From assembly GCF_016745505.1 (NCBI RefSeq), contig NZ_JAERUC010000135.1:1-40731 (forward strand): a stretch of 40,731 nucleotides of DNA, in the 5' to 3' direction. The notes beneath the pieces were generated by a model. It was not told the DNA's origin. It saw only the letters and a list, made by a program, of their open reading frames with translations, and did no database searches. Made by a program: the position numbers and the translations under genes. Below are positions 1 to 9,483 of this stretch, piece by piece (position 1 is the first letter of the stretch; each line of letters opens with the position of its first letter). This stretch comes from Streptomyces silvae (GTDB taxonomy: Bacteria; Actinomycetota; Actinomycetes; Streptomycetales; Streptomycetaceae).

Positions 1-776
1 AGGAGCGGCGGATCGGCGCGCGCCTGTTCGCCCGTACCAGTCGCAAGGTCGAGCTCACCCCCATCGGGACGCAGTTGCGCGACGACCTCAGCGTGGGCTA
101 CCGGCGGATCATCGACGGCACCCGTGCGGCCACGACTGCCGCCCAGGGCGGCACGAGCACGCTGACCCTGGGGCTGTACGGCCCCCAGGCGCACGACTGC
201 GCGCACATCATCAACCTCTTCCGCGCCCGGCACCCCGAGGTCGACCTCCAGATCCGGGAGGTCCACTTCACCGACCCCTTCGGACCCCTCCGCAACGGCT
301 CGGTGGAGGTGGCGACCTCCTGGCTGCCAGTCCGTGAGCCGGACCTCACGGTCGGCCCGCTGGTGGTCACCGACCCGCTGCTCCTCATGGTGGCCGCCGA
401 CCATCCCCTCGCCTCCCGCGAGACGGTCGGCATGGAGGACCTGGCTGACTGGACCCTGCCGCACTCCGCGCTGCCCGTCCCCGAGTACTGGCTGCAGACA
501 CTGGTCCCCACCCACACCCCCAGCGGCCGGCCGATCCGGCGCGGCCCTAAGGTCTCCACCTTCCAGGAGGTCGCCGCCGTGGTCGCGGCGGGCGAGGCGA
601 TCTCTCTGGTGCACGGCGACGCCGCCCGCTACTACCCCTGGCCGGGCCTTCGGTATCTCCATCCGTACGACGCCCCGACGGGACGCTGGGCCCTCATATG
701 GCCCACGGCCGCCGAGACGGCTCTCGTCCGCGCGCTCGCCCGGGTCGCGGAGGAGGCGGGGCCGCGCAGGGGGTGA
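1..776 (+). CDS. LysR-family transcriptional regulator (5' truncated by window edge)
   Basis: The reading frame is open from base 3. Its first residues (ERRIGARLFARTSRKVELTP) are the end of a LysR winged helix-turn-helix, so the true start lies left of the window; the in-frame TTG at 75 is not a credible start. The remainder, about 230 residues, is a periplasmic-binding-protein-like effector domain, with the alternating strand pattern LTLGLYG, VDLQIREV and LLLMVAADHPL typical of the family. LysR proteins bind DNA as tetramers and respond to a small ligand; neither ligand nor target can be read here. The next gene is convergent, so any divergently transcribed partner is outside the window. Confidence 0.9.
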   Translation, partial: ERRIGARLFARTSRKVELTPIGTQLRDDLSVGYRRIIDGTRAATTAAQGGTSTLTLGLYGPQAHDCAHIINLFRARHPEVDLQIREVHFTDPFGPLRNGSVEVATSWLPVREPDLTVGPLVVTDPLLLMVAADHPLASRETVGMEDLADWTLPHSALPVPEYWLQTLVPTHTPSGRPIRRGPKVSTFQEVAAVVAAGEAISLVHGDAARYYPWPGLRYLHPYDAPTGRWALIWPTAAETALVRALARVAEEAGPRRG

Positions 777-852
777 CGGGGCGCGGGGCGCCTGTCCGGG
801 GCGTGAGGGACCGGTCCGGGACTCGGTCCGGGGTACGGAGCCTGAGGCCCGG

Positions 853-1737
853 TCAGAGGCTCCGCCGCGGATCGGTGAGGCGGGCGGCCGAGGCGATCGC
901 GGCGCGGGCCTCCTGTTCGGTGAGGCCCGTGCCGACCGCGGCGTCGGTGAGGGCGTCCGCGAGGGCGTCGCCGAAGCCGTGTTCGTACGCGCGGCAGGCC
1001 GCCCAGAACAGACGGGTGTTGCGCTGGCCCTCGTGTGCGGCCCGTACGAACTGGACCAGGCCCTGCCCCTGCCGGTCGGGTGTCGCGTGGCCGGCGGTGG
1101 CGTGGTGCGGGCGCGGCGGGGGCGTGAGCAGGCGCAGGAGGGCGCGGGGGCAGGGCGCGGGGGCGAAGTGAGCCGTGCCGGGCGCGAGCCGGTAGCGGCC
1201 GTGGGTCGTGACCGAGCCGGGGCCGACCAGATAGCCGCCCGCCCCCCGTACGTCGATGCCGGGTGCGAGGCGGCTCGCGGAGTTGGGCACGGAGACGCCG
1301 GACGGTCCTGTCAGCCAGAGGTGCCGGCCGCCGCTGGGTGTGAGCACGGTGACGGTGGCCGGGATGGTGAACAGGTGCTGGAGCGCCAGGTGCTGGAGGG
1401 CGGCGACGGAGTCGTTGCCGTGGGCGGTGTCGATGTCGAGGTCGATGCCGATGAGACGGTGCGGCTCCCGCCCGCAGGCGATGCCGTACCCGGTGGCCCT
1501 GGGCGCGGCGGCGAAGAGCGCGCGGACGGCCGCCGGGTCGGTGGTGGCGTCGTGGACCCCGTGGCCGGGCAGCCCGCAGGCGCCCCGGCAGTGCACGGGA
1601 GGGTCCTCGTCGTGGTGGGGGGAGCGCAGTGCGGGGAGCTTGGTGGCGGACAGCGGGAAGACGGGGAGCCCACGTTCGGCGGCGGAGAGTGCGTGGGCGA
1701 GGGCCAGGGTGGCGGTCTGCCGGTGGGTGGTGGCCAT
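853..1737 (-). CDS. Bifunctional DNA primase/polymerase (prim-pol domain protein)
   Basis: A 294-residue protein that is essentially one prim-pol domain (archaeo-eukaryotic primase superfamily). Visible signatures are the acidic metal cluster IGIDLDIDT (Asp99, Asp101, Asp103), PSGGRHLWL with His139, and IDVRGAGGYLVGPGS with Asp162 and Arg164. There is no helicase or zinc domain, so it is a stand-alone form, shorter than plasmid RepA-like primases. The ATG at 1737 was chosen over a TTG at 1755, because the TTG lies inside a LexA-type palindrome and neither start has a good ribosome binding site. Damage-regulated priming or translesion synthesis is an inference from the SOS box. It is transcribed convergently with the LysR gene. 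Confidence 0.85.
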   Translation of the reverse strand: MATTHRQTATLALAHALSAAERGLPVFPLSATKLPALRSPHHDEDPPVHCRGACGLPGHGVHDATTDPAAVRALFAAAPRATGYGIACGREPHRLIGIDLDIDTAHGNDSVAALQHLALQHLFTIPATVTVLTPSGGRHLWLTGPSGVSVPNSASRLAPGIDVRGAGGYLVGPGSVTTHGRYRLAPGTAHFAPAPCPRALLRLLTPPPRPHHATAGHATPDRQGQGLVQFVRAAHEGQRNTRLFWAACRAYEHGFGDALADALTDAAVGTGLTEQEARAAIASAARLTDPRRSL

Positions 1738-1747
1738 GGAGCCATTT

Positions 1748-1763
1748 TCGTACAAGCGTTCGA
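1748..1763 (-). promoter_or_regulatory. Near-consensus LexA (SOS) box upstream of the prim-pol gene
   Basis: On the minus strand the sequence is TCGAACGCTTGTACGA. It matches the actinobacterial SOS box TCGAAC-N4-GTTCGA at 11 of 12 fixed positions (GTACGA instead of GTTCGA). It ends 10 bases before the ATG at 1737, where bound LexA would occlude the promoter. Binding is inferred. Confidence 0.65.
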
Positions 1764-1985
1764 AGAATGGAAGAGGGGCCCGTCAGGCGGGTTCGACGGG
1801 ACGGCCCGGGAGGTTTATCGGGTGTTCCTCATACGTGCGGGGGAATCGCGCGTTCTGGGTGGTTCGCCGGGGATGCGGTGGGCAGTTCTGCTCCCGCGAC
1901 GTCGTGATCAGCACCGGGGCGGTCGGCCAACCGCTCCGGAACCCAGCCGTATCGAGCAGCGTTCTCGCTTCCTGGAGGAATTGAC

Positions 1986-2303
1986 ATGGCACGTATCCGT
2001 ACCGCTCGCGCCCTCGCCGCCGTCGCCGCTCTGCCTCTCGCCGCCGCGTTGTTCGGAGGGGTGGCGGTCGCCGACAACGGCGCGTTCGCGAACGACGGAT
2101 CGAACGCGGCGGTGGCGACCATCGGGAACGGAGGCGTCGGCGGGAACAACTCCGGCAACTCGTCCACGTCCCAGCAGCAGGCCGTCGGCCTCGGTGCCTC
2201 CAACCACAGCAACACGGTGCAGGTCAGCCACTCGCCGTTCGCCTACATCGACCAGTCCACGTACAACGTCTACGTGACCTTCACGCCGCTCTGGGTGAAC
2301 TGA
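1986..2303 (+). CDS. Small secreted Gly/Asn/Ser-rich protein
   Basis: A 105-residue protein with a signal peptide at about residues 1-29: MARIRTARA is the basic start, followed by an Ala/Leu core and cleavage near VAVA-DN. GGAGG sits 7 bases before the ATG. The mature protein of about 76 residues has no cysteine and is rich in Gly, Asn, Ser and Gln, with segments such as IGNGGVGGNNSGNSS and QQQAVGLGASNHSN. It ends in an aromatic stretch, YNVYVTFTPLWVN. Lack of the chaplin hydrophobic repeat and of rodlin cysteines argues against either family. The Gln/Asn spacing faintly recalls curlin-type repeats, but this is only a resemblance. Likely an exported surface or aggregating protein; function unknown. 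Confidence 0.8.
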   Translation: MARIRTARALAAVAALPLAAALFGGVAVADNGAFANDGSNAAVATIGNGGVGGNNSGNSSTSQQQAVGLGASNHSNTVQVSHSPFAYIDQSTYNVYVTFTPLWVN

Positions 2304-2308
2304 CCGGG

Positions 2309-2346
2309 GGCCCGTGCGGTGGCGTCGCGCCGCTGCCGCACGGGCC
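2309..2346 (+). terminator. Hairpin terminator after the small secreted protein gene
   Basis: A perfect 11-bp stem (GGCCCGTGCGG at 2309-2319, CCGCACGGGCC at 2336-2346) starts six bases after the stop codon. There is no T-run, as is common in Streptomyces. Confidence 0.7.
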
Positions 2347-2399
2347 GCCCCTCGTGAGGGAGGAGGGGCGGACCCTGGGGTGAGGACCCTGACGTGGGC

Positions 2400-2431
2400 G
2401 GCCCCACCCTCCACCTTCAGGAGGTGGGGCC
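2400..2431 (+). other. GC-rich hairpin ahead of the sigma factor gene
   Basis: Arms GGCCCCACC (2400-2408) and GGTGGGGCC (2423-2431) pair perfectly. An alternative inner pairing is CCTCC with GGAGG. It may be a second terminator for the upstream gene or simply upstream sequence of the sigma gene. If the sigma gene is leaderless, as the TAGCGT box at 2505 suggests, the hairpin is not in its mRNA. Confidence 0.4.
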
Positions 2432-2517
2432 CGCCCGGCCCCTACAACCTGAGGCGGACGTGGCTTCGGGACCTGGGGCCGATCCCCTCGTCCGCCCCCG
2501 CTCCTAGCGTGGAGTTC

Positions 2518-3072
2518 ATGACCACGCCAGTCTGCACCGGCGCCTCCAGGGCGGCCGCTGCCTCCGCCGGACACCGCCGCTACCCGTCGTTCTCGTCGTA
2601 CGTGCGGGCCCGGGGCCCCGTACTGCTGCGCACCGCGCGTTCCCTCACCGCGAACCCGAGCGACGCCGAGGACCTGCTGCAGACCGCGCTCACCAAGACG
2701 TACGTCGCCTGGGAGCGGATCGAGGACCACCGGGCGCTCGACGGTTACGTCCGCCGCGCCCTGGTGAACACCCGTACCTCGCAGTGGCGCAAGCGCAAGG
2801 TCGACGAGTTCGCCTGCGAGGAGGTGCCCGAGAGGGAGGCCGCCCCCGCGCCGGACCCGGCCGAGCAGCAGACGCTGCACGACGCGATGTGGCGCGCCGT
2901 GCTCAAGCTCCCGGACCGCCAGCGGGCCATGGTCGTCCTGAGGTACTACGAGGACCTCAGCGAGGCCCAGACGGCCGAGGTGCTGGGCGTCTCCATCGGT
3001 ACGGTCAAGAGCGCCGTGTCCCGGGCGCTCGGGAAGCTCCGCGAGGACCCCGGGCTGACCCCGGTCCGTTGA
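2518..3072 (+). CDS. SigE-family ECF RNA polymerase sigma factor
   Basis: A 184-residue group 4 sigma factor. Region 2 spans about residues 25-95 (SFSSYVRARGPVLLRTAR, then DAEDLLQTALTKTYVAWERI, the core-binding and -10 helices). Region 4 spans about 120-180 (LPDRQRAMVVLRYYEDLSEA, then VLGVSIGTVKSAVSRAL, the -35-binding helix-turn-helix). The ATG at 2518 is preferred over the open frame back to 2314, because the upstream part is low-complexity and carries no domain. A -10-like TAGCGT lies exactly 7 bases before this ATG, consistent with leaderless transcription. No anti-sigma gene is adjacent, so its control is not apparent. Target promoters cannot be inferred. Confidence 0.88.
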   Translation: MTTPVCTGASRAAAASAGHRRYPSFSSYVRARGPVLLRTARSLTANPSDAEDLLQTALTKTYVAWERIEDHRALDGYVRRALVNTRTSQWRKRKVDEFACEEVPEREAAPAPDPAEQQTLHDAMWRAVLKLPDRQRAMVVLRYYEDLSEAQTAEVLGVSIGTVKSAVSRALGKLREDPGLTPVR

Positions 3073-3221
3073 CCGGCGCTGACCCGACGCTGACCGACGC
3101 CCCTTCGCGCCGCCGGCCTCGAATCCCCCGGCGCCGCCCGCCCCGACGCCTTCCGTGCAGGTGATCCGCGTCCTTCCCGCCGCCCTCCTCCGGCCCGTTT
3201 CTTCCGGCCGACACCGATTCG

Positions 3222-3256
3222 TACTCCCGGGAGTAGTGACATACCGCGTGGTATGT
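3222..3256 (+). promoter_or_regulatory. Two perfect palindromes upstream of the acyl-CoA ligase gene
   Basis: TACTCCCGGGAGTA (3222-3235) is a perfect 14-bp palindrome. Three bases further is ACATACCGCGTGGTATGT (3239-3256), with perfect 7-base arms and a GCGT centre. Both lie 53-87 bases before the GTG start, where the promoter is expected. The second looks like a TetR- or GntR-type operator. No regulator gene is adjacent. Confidence 0.55.
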
Positions 3257-3308
3257 GCGCAGAATCAGCGGAAACCTACCGCCGCGTAGCGCCCACCGGG
3301 AGGACGCC

Positions 3309-4958
<1,650 letters not shown>

Positions 4959-4996
4959 GCCGGCCGGCCCGCGTACGTCACCGGGTCACGGCACAG

Positions 4997-5034
4997 GACG
5001 AGGGCGGTACGGGAAGATCCGTACCGCCCTCGTC
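4997..5034. terminator. Bidirectional terminator between convergent genes
   Basis: A perfect 16-bp stem (4997-5012 with 5019-5034; core GAGGGCGGTACGG) with a 6-base loop lies between the acyl-CoA ligase stop and the stop of the convergent PAS protein gene. Confidence 0.85.
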
Positions 5035-5059
5035 GTGCGCGCCCGATGGTGCCGGGGCG

Positions 5060-8000
5060 TCAGTTCGTCCCTATCTTCGCGAGCAGGTCCACGATCCTGG
5101 ACTGCACCTCGTCGCTGGTCGAGCGCTCGGCGAGGAAGAGCACCGTCTCCCCGGAGGCGAGCCTCGGCAGGTCCGCCTCCTCCATGCCGGCGGAGGTGTA
5201 GACGACCAGCGGCGTGTGGTTCAGCGAGCCGTTGGCGCGGAGCCAGTCGATGATCCCGGCGCGCCGGCGGCGTACCTGCATCAGGTCCATCACCACCAGG
5301 TTCGGGCGCATCCGGGTCGCGATGTCGACCGCCTCGCTGTCGCCCGACGCCCGGGCGACCTGCATGCCGCGCCGCTCCAGCGTCTCGGTCAGCGCCAGGG
5401 CGATCTCCTCGTGCTCCTCGATCACCAGGACCCTCGGGGGGTGCTGGTCGCTGTCGCGCGGGGCGAGCGCCTTGAGGAGCACGGCCGGGTCGGCGCCGTA
5501 CGCCGCTTCCCTGGTCGCCTGCCCCAGGCCGGCCGTCACCAGCACCGGGACCTCCGCCGCCACGGCCGCCTGTCGCAGCGACTGGAGCGCCGTACGGGTG
5601 ATCGGGCCGGTCAGCGGGTCGACGAACAGCGCGGCGGGGAACGCCGCGATCTGGGCGTCCACCTCCTCGCGGGAGTGCACGATCACCGGGCGGTAGCCGC
5701 GGTCGCTGAGGGCCTGCTGGGTGGAGACGTCCGGGGCGGGCCAGACGAGCAGCCGCCGCGGGTTGTCCAGCGGCTCCGGGGGCAGCTCGTCATCGACGGG
5801 CTGCGGCTGCGGGCGGTTGGCCACCTCGACGGCGCCACCGGGGCCGTCCAGCGGCTCCGGGCCCTCGGCACCCGCGTCGGGGGCGCCTATCGCGTACGAG
5901 CGTCCCTCGGAAGCGGGCGGGGAGATCAGCTGCCCGGAACCCTGCACCGTGCTCCCCTGGGCGGCACCGGGCTGCGGCGGTACGGGGGCCGGGGCGGGCT
6001 GCGGCGGCACCGGAGCCATGGCCGCCGGGGCCGGGCGCTCGGCCTCGGGCGGGGCAGCGAGCTTACGGCGCCGCCCGGCACCGCTGAGCGTCTGGTTCTG
6101 CTGATGCGCGAGGTGCTGCGCGAAGGGCACGCCCTGGCCCAGCGTCCGCACGCTGAACGCACGCCCCTGGGTCGAGTCCGAGGACGGCATGGGCGCCTCG
6201 GCGGGCAGCGGCTGGCGTCGCGCGTCCGGCACGGGGGCCGGCGCGTCGCCGTCGGCCGGATGCGGCTCCGGGGCGGGAGCGGGCTCGGGCGCGGGCGCCC
6301 CGGCCTGGGCCGCGACGGTGCCCGTGGTGTGCGCGGTGCTGCCGGGGGCTGCCCAGGCCTCGTCGCCGGCCTCCTCGGGGGTCTGCGCGACCGGACCCTG
6401 CACCGGGGCGACGCCCTGCGCCCAGTCGGGCTGCGGCGGGACGGCGGGCAGCGGCTGCCCGGGAACGGGGTGCCCGGGGCCGGCCTGCGGCTCCGGCGCC
6501 TCCGCGGGCCGTGCCCTGCGGCGGCCGGACGGCACGGGGTGCGGCTGCGGAGGGGTGTGGTCCGCGTCCGGAGCGGTCCGTACGGCGTCGTGGCGCTCGG
6601 GGAGCGGCCCTTCCGCGGCCGGGAGCGGCTGACCAGCGGCGGGCGCCTGCCGGTTCGCGGCCGGAACCGGCTGCGGGGCGGGCGAGGCCGGGGCGGCGGT
6701 CGGCGGGGCCACCACGGGCGAGCCCGGGGCGACCGGCGGGATCCGGTCCGCCGCGGCGGGCGGCAGCGCGAAAGCGGTACGCGGCCCCGACGGCTCGGCC
6801 GCGGCGGCGCGTTCCTGCGCGGCGGCGAGAGCGCGGCGGGCCCGCCGTCCTCCGGGCTGCTGCGCCGACTGCTCCTGGCGCGGCTGCTCCTGCTGCCCGG
6901 CGGCCTCGGACGAGGCGAGGGCGGGCAGCGCCGGCCTGCCGCCGCCGTGGCGCGCGGAGGCGTTCTGCGGCACGCCCTGGGGAGGCACGGTCTGCCCGCG
7001 CTGCGGACGGCCGCCACCTCCCTGCGCGCCCTCGGCCGCCGTGACCACGGACCCCTCGGAAGGCGCGGAGGCCGCGGCGGGGAGCGCCAGCGCCTGCCGG
7101 GCCTGCTCGGGTGCCGCGTCCGTACCGGTCTCCGCGGGGCTGGGCCGGCCGCGCCTGCGACCGGAGCCCTCGCTCGGCCGATGCGGGGTCAGTTCCTGTC
7201 CCTGGGGCTGCTCCTGCGGGGCCGGGGACCCACGGCGCGCCCTGCGCCGCCCGGTCGGCTCCGCCGCGGCGGTGTCACCGGACTCCGGGCCGTCCGCCGC
7301 CGCGTCTACGGGGCTGTCCAGGAACGCGTCCGTCGACGCCCTGCGCGCCCGACGCCGGCCGCCCTGTGCGGGCTGCTGCGGGGCGGGCTCCGCTACGGCG
7401 GCCTCCTCGGGCACCGCGAGCGGTGCGGGCGGCGTGACGGTTCCCGCGCCCGTACCGAGCGGGACTTCGAGGACGTACGCGCTGCCGCTCATCCCGGCCA
7501 TCTCGTGCGTCTGGAGGACACCGCCGTGCGCCCGTACGATCCCGCGCACGATCGGCACGTGCACCGGGTCGCCCCCGGCGAACGGCCCGCGCACCTCGAT
7601 CCGTACGACGTCACCGCGCTGCGCAGCGGCCACCACGACCGTGGAGTCGACGTAGCCGCCGCCCGGCACCGGCCGGGCCTTGCCGGTCGAGTCGACACCG
7701 GCCACGTCGGCGACGAGATGGGCGAGCGCCGTGATCAGCCGGCCCGCGTCGACCTCGGCCTCGATCGGCGGGGCGTGCACCGCGAACTGCGCCCGCCCGG
7801 GGCCGATCAGCTCGACGGCACCGTCGATGCCCGCGGTCACCACCGCGTCGAGCAGCACCGTCTGCTTGACGAGCTCCTCGGCGCCGGTGTCCAGGCGCTG
7901 GTAGCTCAGCACGTTGTCGACGAGCGTCGTCATGCGCGCGTAACCCGCGGCGAGATGGTGCAGGATCTGGTTGGCCTCGGGCCAGAGCTGGCCGGCCGGG

Positions 8001-9094
8001 TCGGCGGCGAGGGCCGACAACTCGCCGCGCAGCTCCTCCAGCGGCCCGCGCAGGGACTCGCCCAGCACGGCGGTCAGCTGGGTGTGCTGGGCTTCGAGTG
8101 AAGTGAGGCGCTCCGACTGCTCCTCCAGCTCGGAGGCGTACCGCTCGGTCCGGTCGGCGGACTCGGCCGCGTGCCGCTCGGTGAGCGCGGCGACCTCGGC
8201 GCGGTGGCTCTCGGTGAGCTCGGCGATCTCGGCGGCGTGCCGCTCGGTCAGCCCGGCGACCTCGTCGGTGTGCTGCTGTGTCAGTTCCTCGTACGGCCTG
8301 CGGTCGGTGAACGTCATGACGGCGCCGACCAACTGGTCGCCGTCCCGCACCGGCGCGGTCGTCAGGTCCACCGGGACCTGCGCGCCGCTCTTGGACCAGA
8401 GCACCTGCCCGCGCACCCGGTGCTTGCGACCGGAGCGCAGGGTGTCGGCGAGCGGCGACTCCTCGTACGGGAACGGCTCGCCCTCCGCGCGCGAGTGCAG
8501 GATCAGCGGGTGGAGCTCCTTGCCGCCGAGGTCGCTGGCGCGGAAGCCGAGGATGTGGGCGGCGGCGGGGTTGACCAGGACGACCCGGCCGTCCGTGTCC
8601 GTGCCGACGACACCTTCGGAGGCGGCCCGCAGGATCATCTCGGTCTGGCGCTGCGAACGGGCCAGCTCGGCCTCGGTGTCGACGGTGCCGGAGAGGTCCC
8701 GTACGACGAGCATGAGCAGTTCGTCGCCGGTGTAGCTGGAGTGGATGTCGTTGTAACCGGCCTGGCCGCTGTCCAGGGAGGCACTGGTGACCTCGACGGG
8801 ATACTCCGTGCCGTCGGTCCGGCGCGCGGTCATCCGCGTCGGCTTGGTCCTGCCCTGCTCGTCCGCAGCGTCCGGCCTGCGCATCGACCCCGGGATCAGC
8901 CTGGAGTCGAACTCCGGAAGCAGATCGAGCAGTCCGCGCCCCACGAGCGCGGTGCCCGGGGTCTCGAACATTTCGAGGGCGATGGTGTTGGCGTTGACGA
9001 CCGTGCCGTTGCAGTTGACGAGCAGGAGCCCGTCCGGGAGGGCGTCGAGTATGGCTGCGAGGCGAGCAGCGCCTCGGGATGGCCTGCTGCTCAC
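5060..9094 (-). CDS. PAS-PAS / degenerate histidine kinase / dual receiver protein with a long disordered linker
   Basis: A 1344-residue cytoplasmic sensor, numbered from the GTG at 9094 (GGGAGG about 10 bases upstream). PAS1 is at about 10-75 (LDALPDGLLLVNCNGTVVNA) and PAS2 at about 147-265 (ILRAASEGVVGTDTDGRVVL). A hendecad coiled coil spans 275-329, a dimerisation-like region 330-405 and an ATPase-like fold 410-550. A Pro/Ala/Gln-rich linker runs from about 560 to 1110, with six Arg-rich motifs. Two receivers follow (about 1113-1210 and 1221-1340). The H-box reads GESLRGPLEEL, with Glu346 where the phospho-His belongs, and neither a normal N-box (ALAHLVADVAG) nor DxGxG is present, so kinase activity is unlikely. 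Receiver 1 has Asp1159 and Lys1208. Receiver 2 has Asp1270 but no conserved lysine. It is most likely a signal-integrating scaffold; no name is assigned. Confidence 0.85.
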   Translation of the reverse strand: MSSRPSRGAARLAAILDALPDGLLLVNCNGTVVNANTIALEMFETPGTALVGRGLLDLLPEFDSRLIPGSMRRPDAADEQGRTKPTRMTARRTDGTEYPVEVTSASLDSGQAGYNDIHSSYTGDELLMLVVRDLSGTVDTEAELARSQRQTEMILRAASEGVVGTDTDGRVVLVNPAAAHILGFRASDLGGKELHPLILHSRAEGEPFPYEESPLADTLRSGRKHRVRGQVLWSKSGAQVPVDLTTAPVRDGDQLVGAVMTFTDRRPYEELTQQHTDEVAGLTERHAAEIAELTESHRAEVAALTERHAAESADRTERYASELEEQSERLTSLEAQHTQLTAVLGESLRGPLEELRGELSALAADPAGQLWPEANQILHHLAAGYARMTTLVDNVLSYQRLDTGAEELVKQTVLLDAVVTAGIDGAVELIGPGRAQFAVHAPPIEAEVDAGRLITALAHLVADVAGVDSTGKARPVPGGGYVDSTVVVAAAQRGDVVRIEVRGPFAGGDPVHVPIVRGIVRAHGGVLQTHEMAGMSGSAYVLEVPLGTGAGTVTPPAPLAVPEEAAVAEPAPQQPAQGGRRRARRASTDAFLDSPVDAAADGPESGDTAAAEPTGRRRARRGSPAPQEQPQGQELTPHRPSEGSGRRRGRPSPAETGTDAAPEQARQALALPAAASAPSEGSVVTAAEGAQGGGGRPQRGQTVPPQGVPQNASARHGGGRPALPALASSEAAGQQEQPRQEQSAQQPGGRRARRALAAAQERAAAAEPSGPRTAFALPPAAADRIPPVAPGSPVVAPPTAAPASPAPQPVPAANRQAPAAGQPLPAAEGPLPERHDAVRTAPDADHTPPQPHPVPSGRRRARPAEAPEPQAGPGHPVPGQPLPAVPPQPDWAQGVAPVQGPVAQTPEEAGDEAWAAPGSTAHTTGTVAAQAGAPAPEPAPAPEPHPADGDAPAPVPDARRQPLPAEAPMPSSDSTQGRAFSVRTLGQGVPFAQHLAHQQNQTLSGAGRRRKLAAPPEAERPAPAAMAPVPPQPAPAPVPPQPGAAQGSTVQGSGQLISPPASEGRSYAIGAPDAGAEGPEPLDGPGGAVEVANRPQPQPVDDELPPEPLDNPRRLLVWPAPDVSTQQALSDRGYRPVIVHSREEVDAQIAAFPAALFVDPLTGPITRTALQSLRQAAVAAEVPVLVTAGLGQATREAAYGADPAVLLKALAPRDSDQHPPRVLVIEEHEEIALALTETLERRGMQVARASGDSEAVDIATRMRPNLVVMDLMQVRRRRAGIIDWLRANGSLNHTPLVVYTSAGMEEADLPRLASGETVLFLAERSTSDEVQSRIVDLLAKIGTN
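8108..8272 (-). repeat. Five in-frame 33-nt (11-residue) coding repeats
   Basis: These encode HTDEVAGLTER, HAAEIAELTES, HRAEVAALTER, HAAESADRTER and YASELEEQSER back to back, an exact 11-residue period without gaps. They form a hendecad coiled coil between PAS2 and the kinase-like core of the large sensor. Confidence 0.9.
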
Positions 9095-9483
9095 GAGACG
9101 CTTCCTCCCTGAATACCGCACCTTGCCGACAGCGGGCCCCATCCTGCCCCTCGGGCCTCAGGCTGTCACTGGAGGAGTCTAAAGGCAGGGAGCGCATGGC
9201 GGGCGGCGGATGAGGGGGAGCTCTCACCAAGGTTCTGTGCACACGGTGTACGCCGGTGGCCTGTGCCACGACGGCGAGCGCCCCCTCTGACGTGCGCGGA
9301 TGCGCCCCGGTGGTCCGCCGGGGACCACCCCGGACGGCACCGGAACCGGGCCGGCAAGGCGTCCGGGGCGCCCCTTTCGCGCCCCGGTGCGCGCCGTCGG
9401 ACCCTGCCGAAGTCCCCGGCGCACGCCCCGCCGAACCGGCTACACCGCTGAGCCGAACCGGCTACCCGGTGGCGCGGGAGCGG
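9095..9483. other. Intergenic region with a possible sensor-gene promoter and a 14-bp direct repeat
   Basis: No convincing gene is present. A -10-like TAGACT on the minus strand (9176-9181) lies about 80 bases before the GTG of the large sensor gene, without a recognisable -35. Near the right end GCCGAACCGGCTAC occurs twice (9430-9443, 9452-9465), just downstream of the inhibitor gene's stop codon. Confidence 0.35.

Noticed and set aside
1986..2303. Chaplin or rodlin
   Set aside because: It has a signal peptide and small size, but lacks the chaplin hydrophobic repeat with its cysteine pair and lacks rodlin cysteines.
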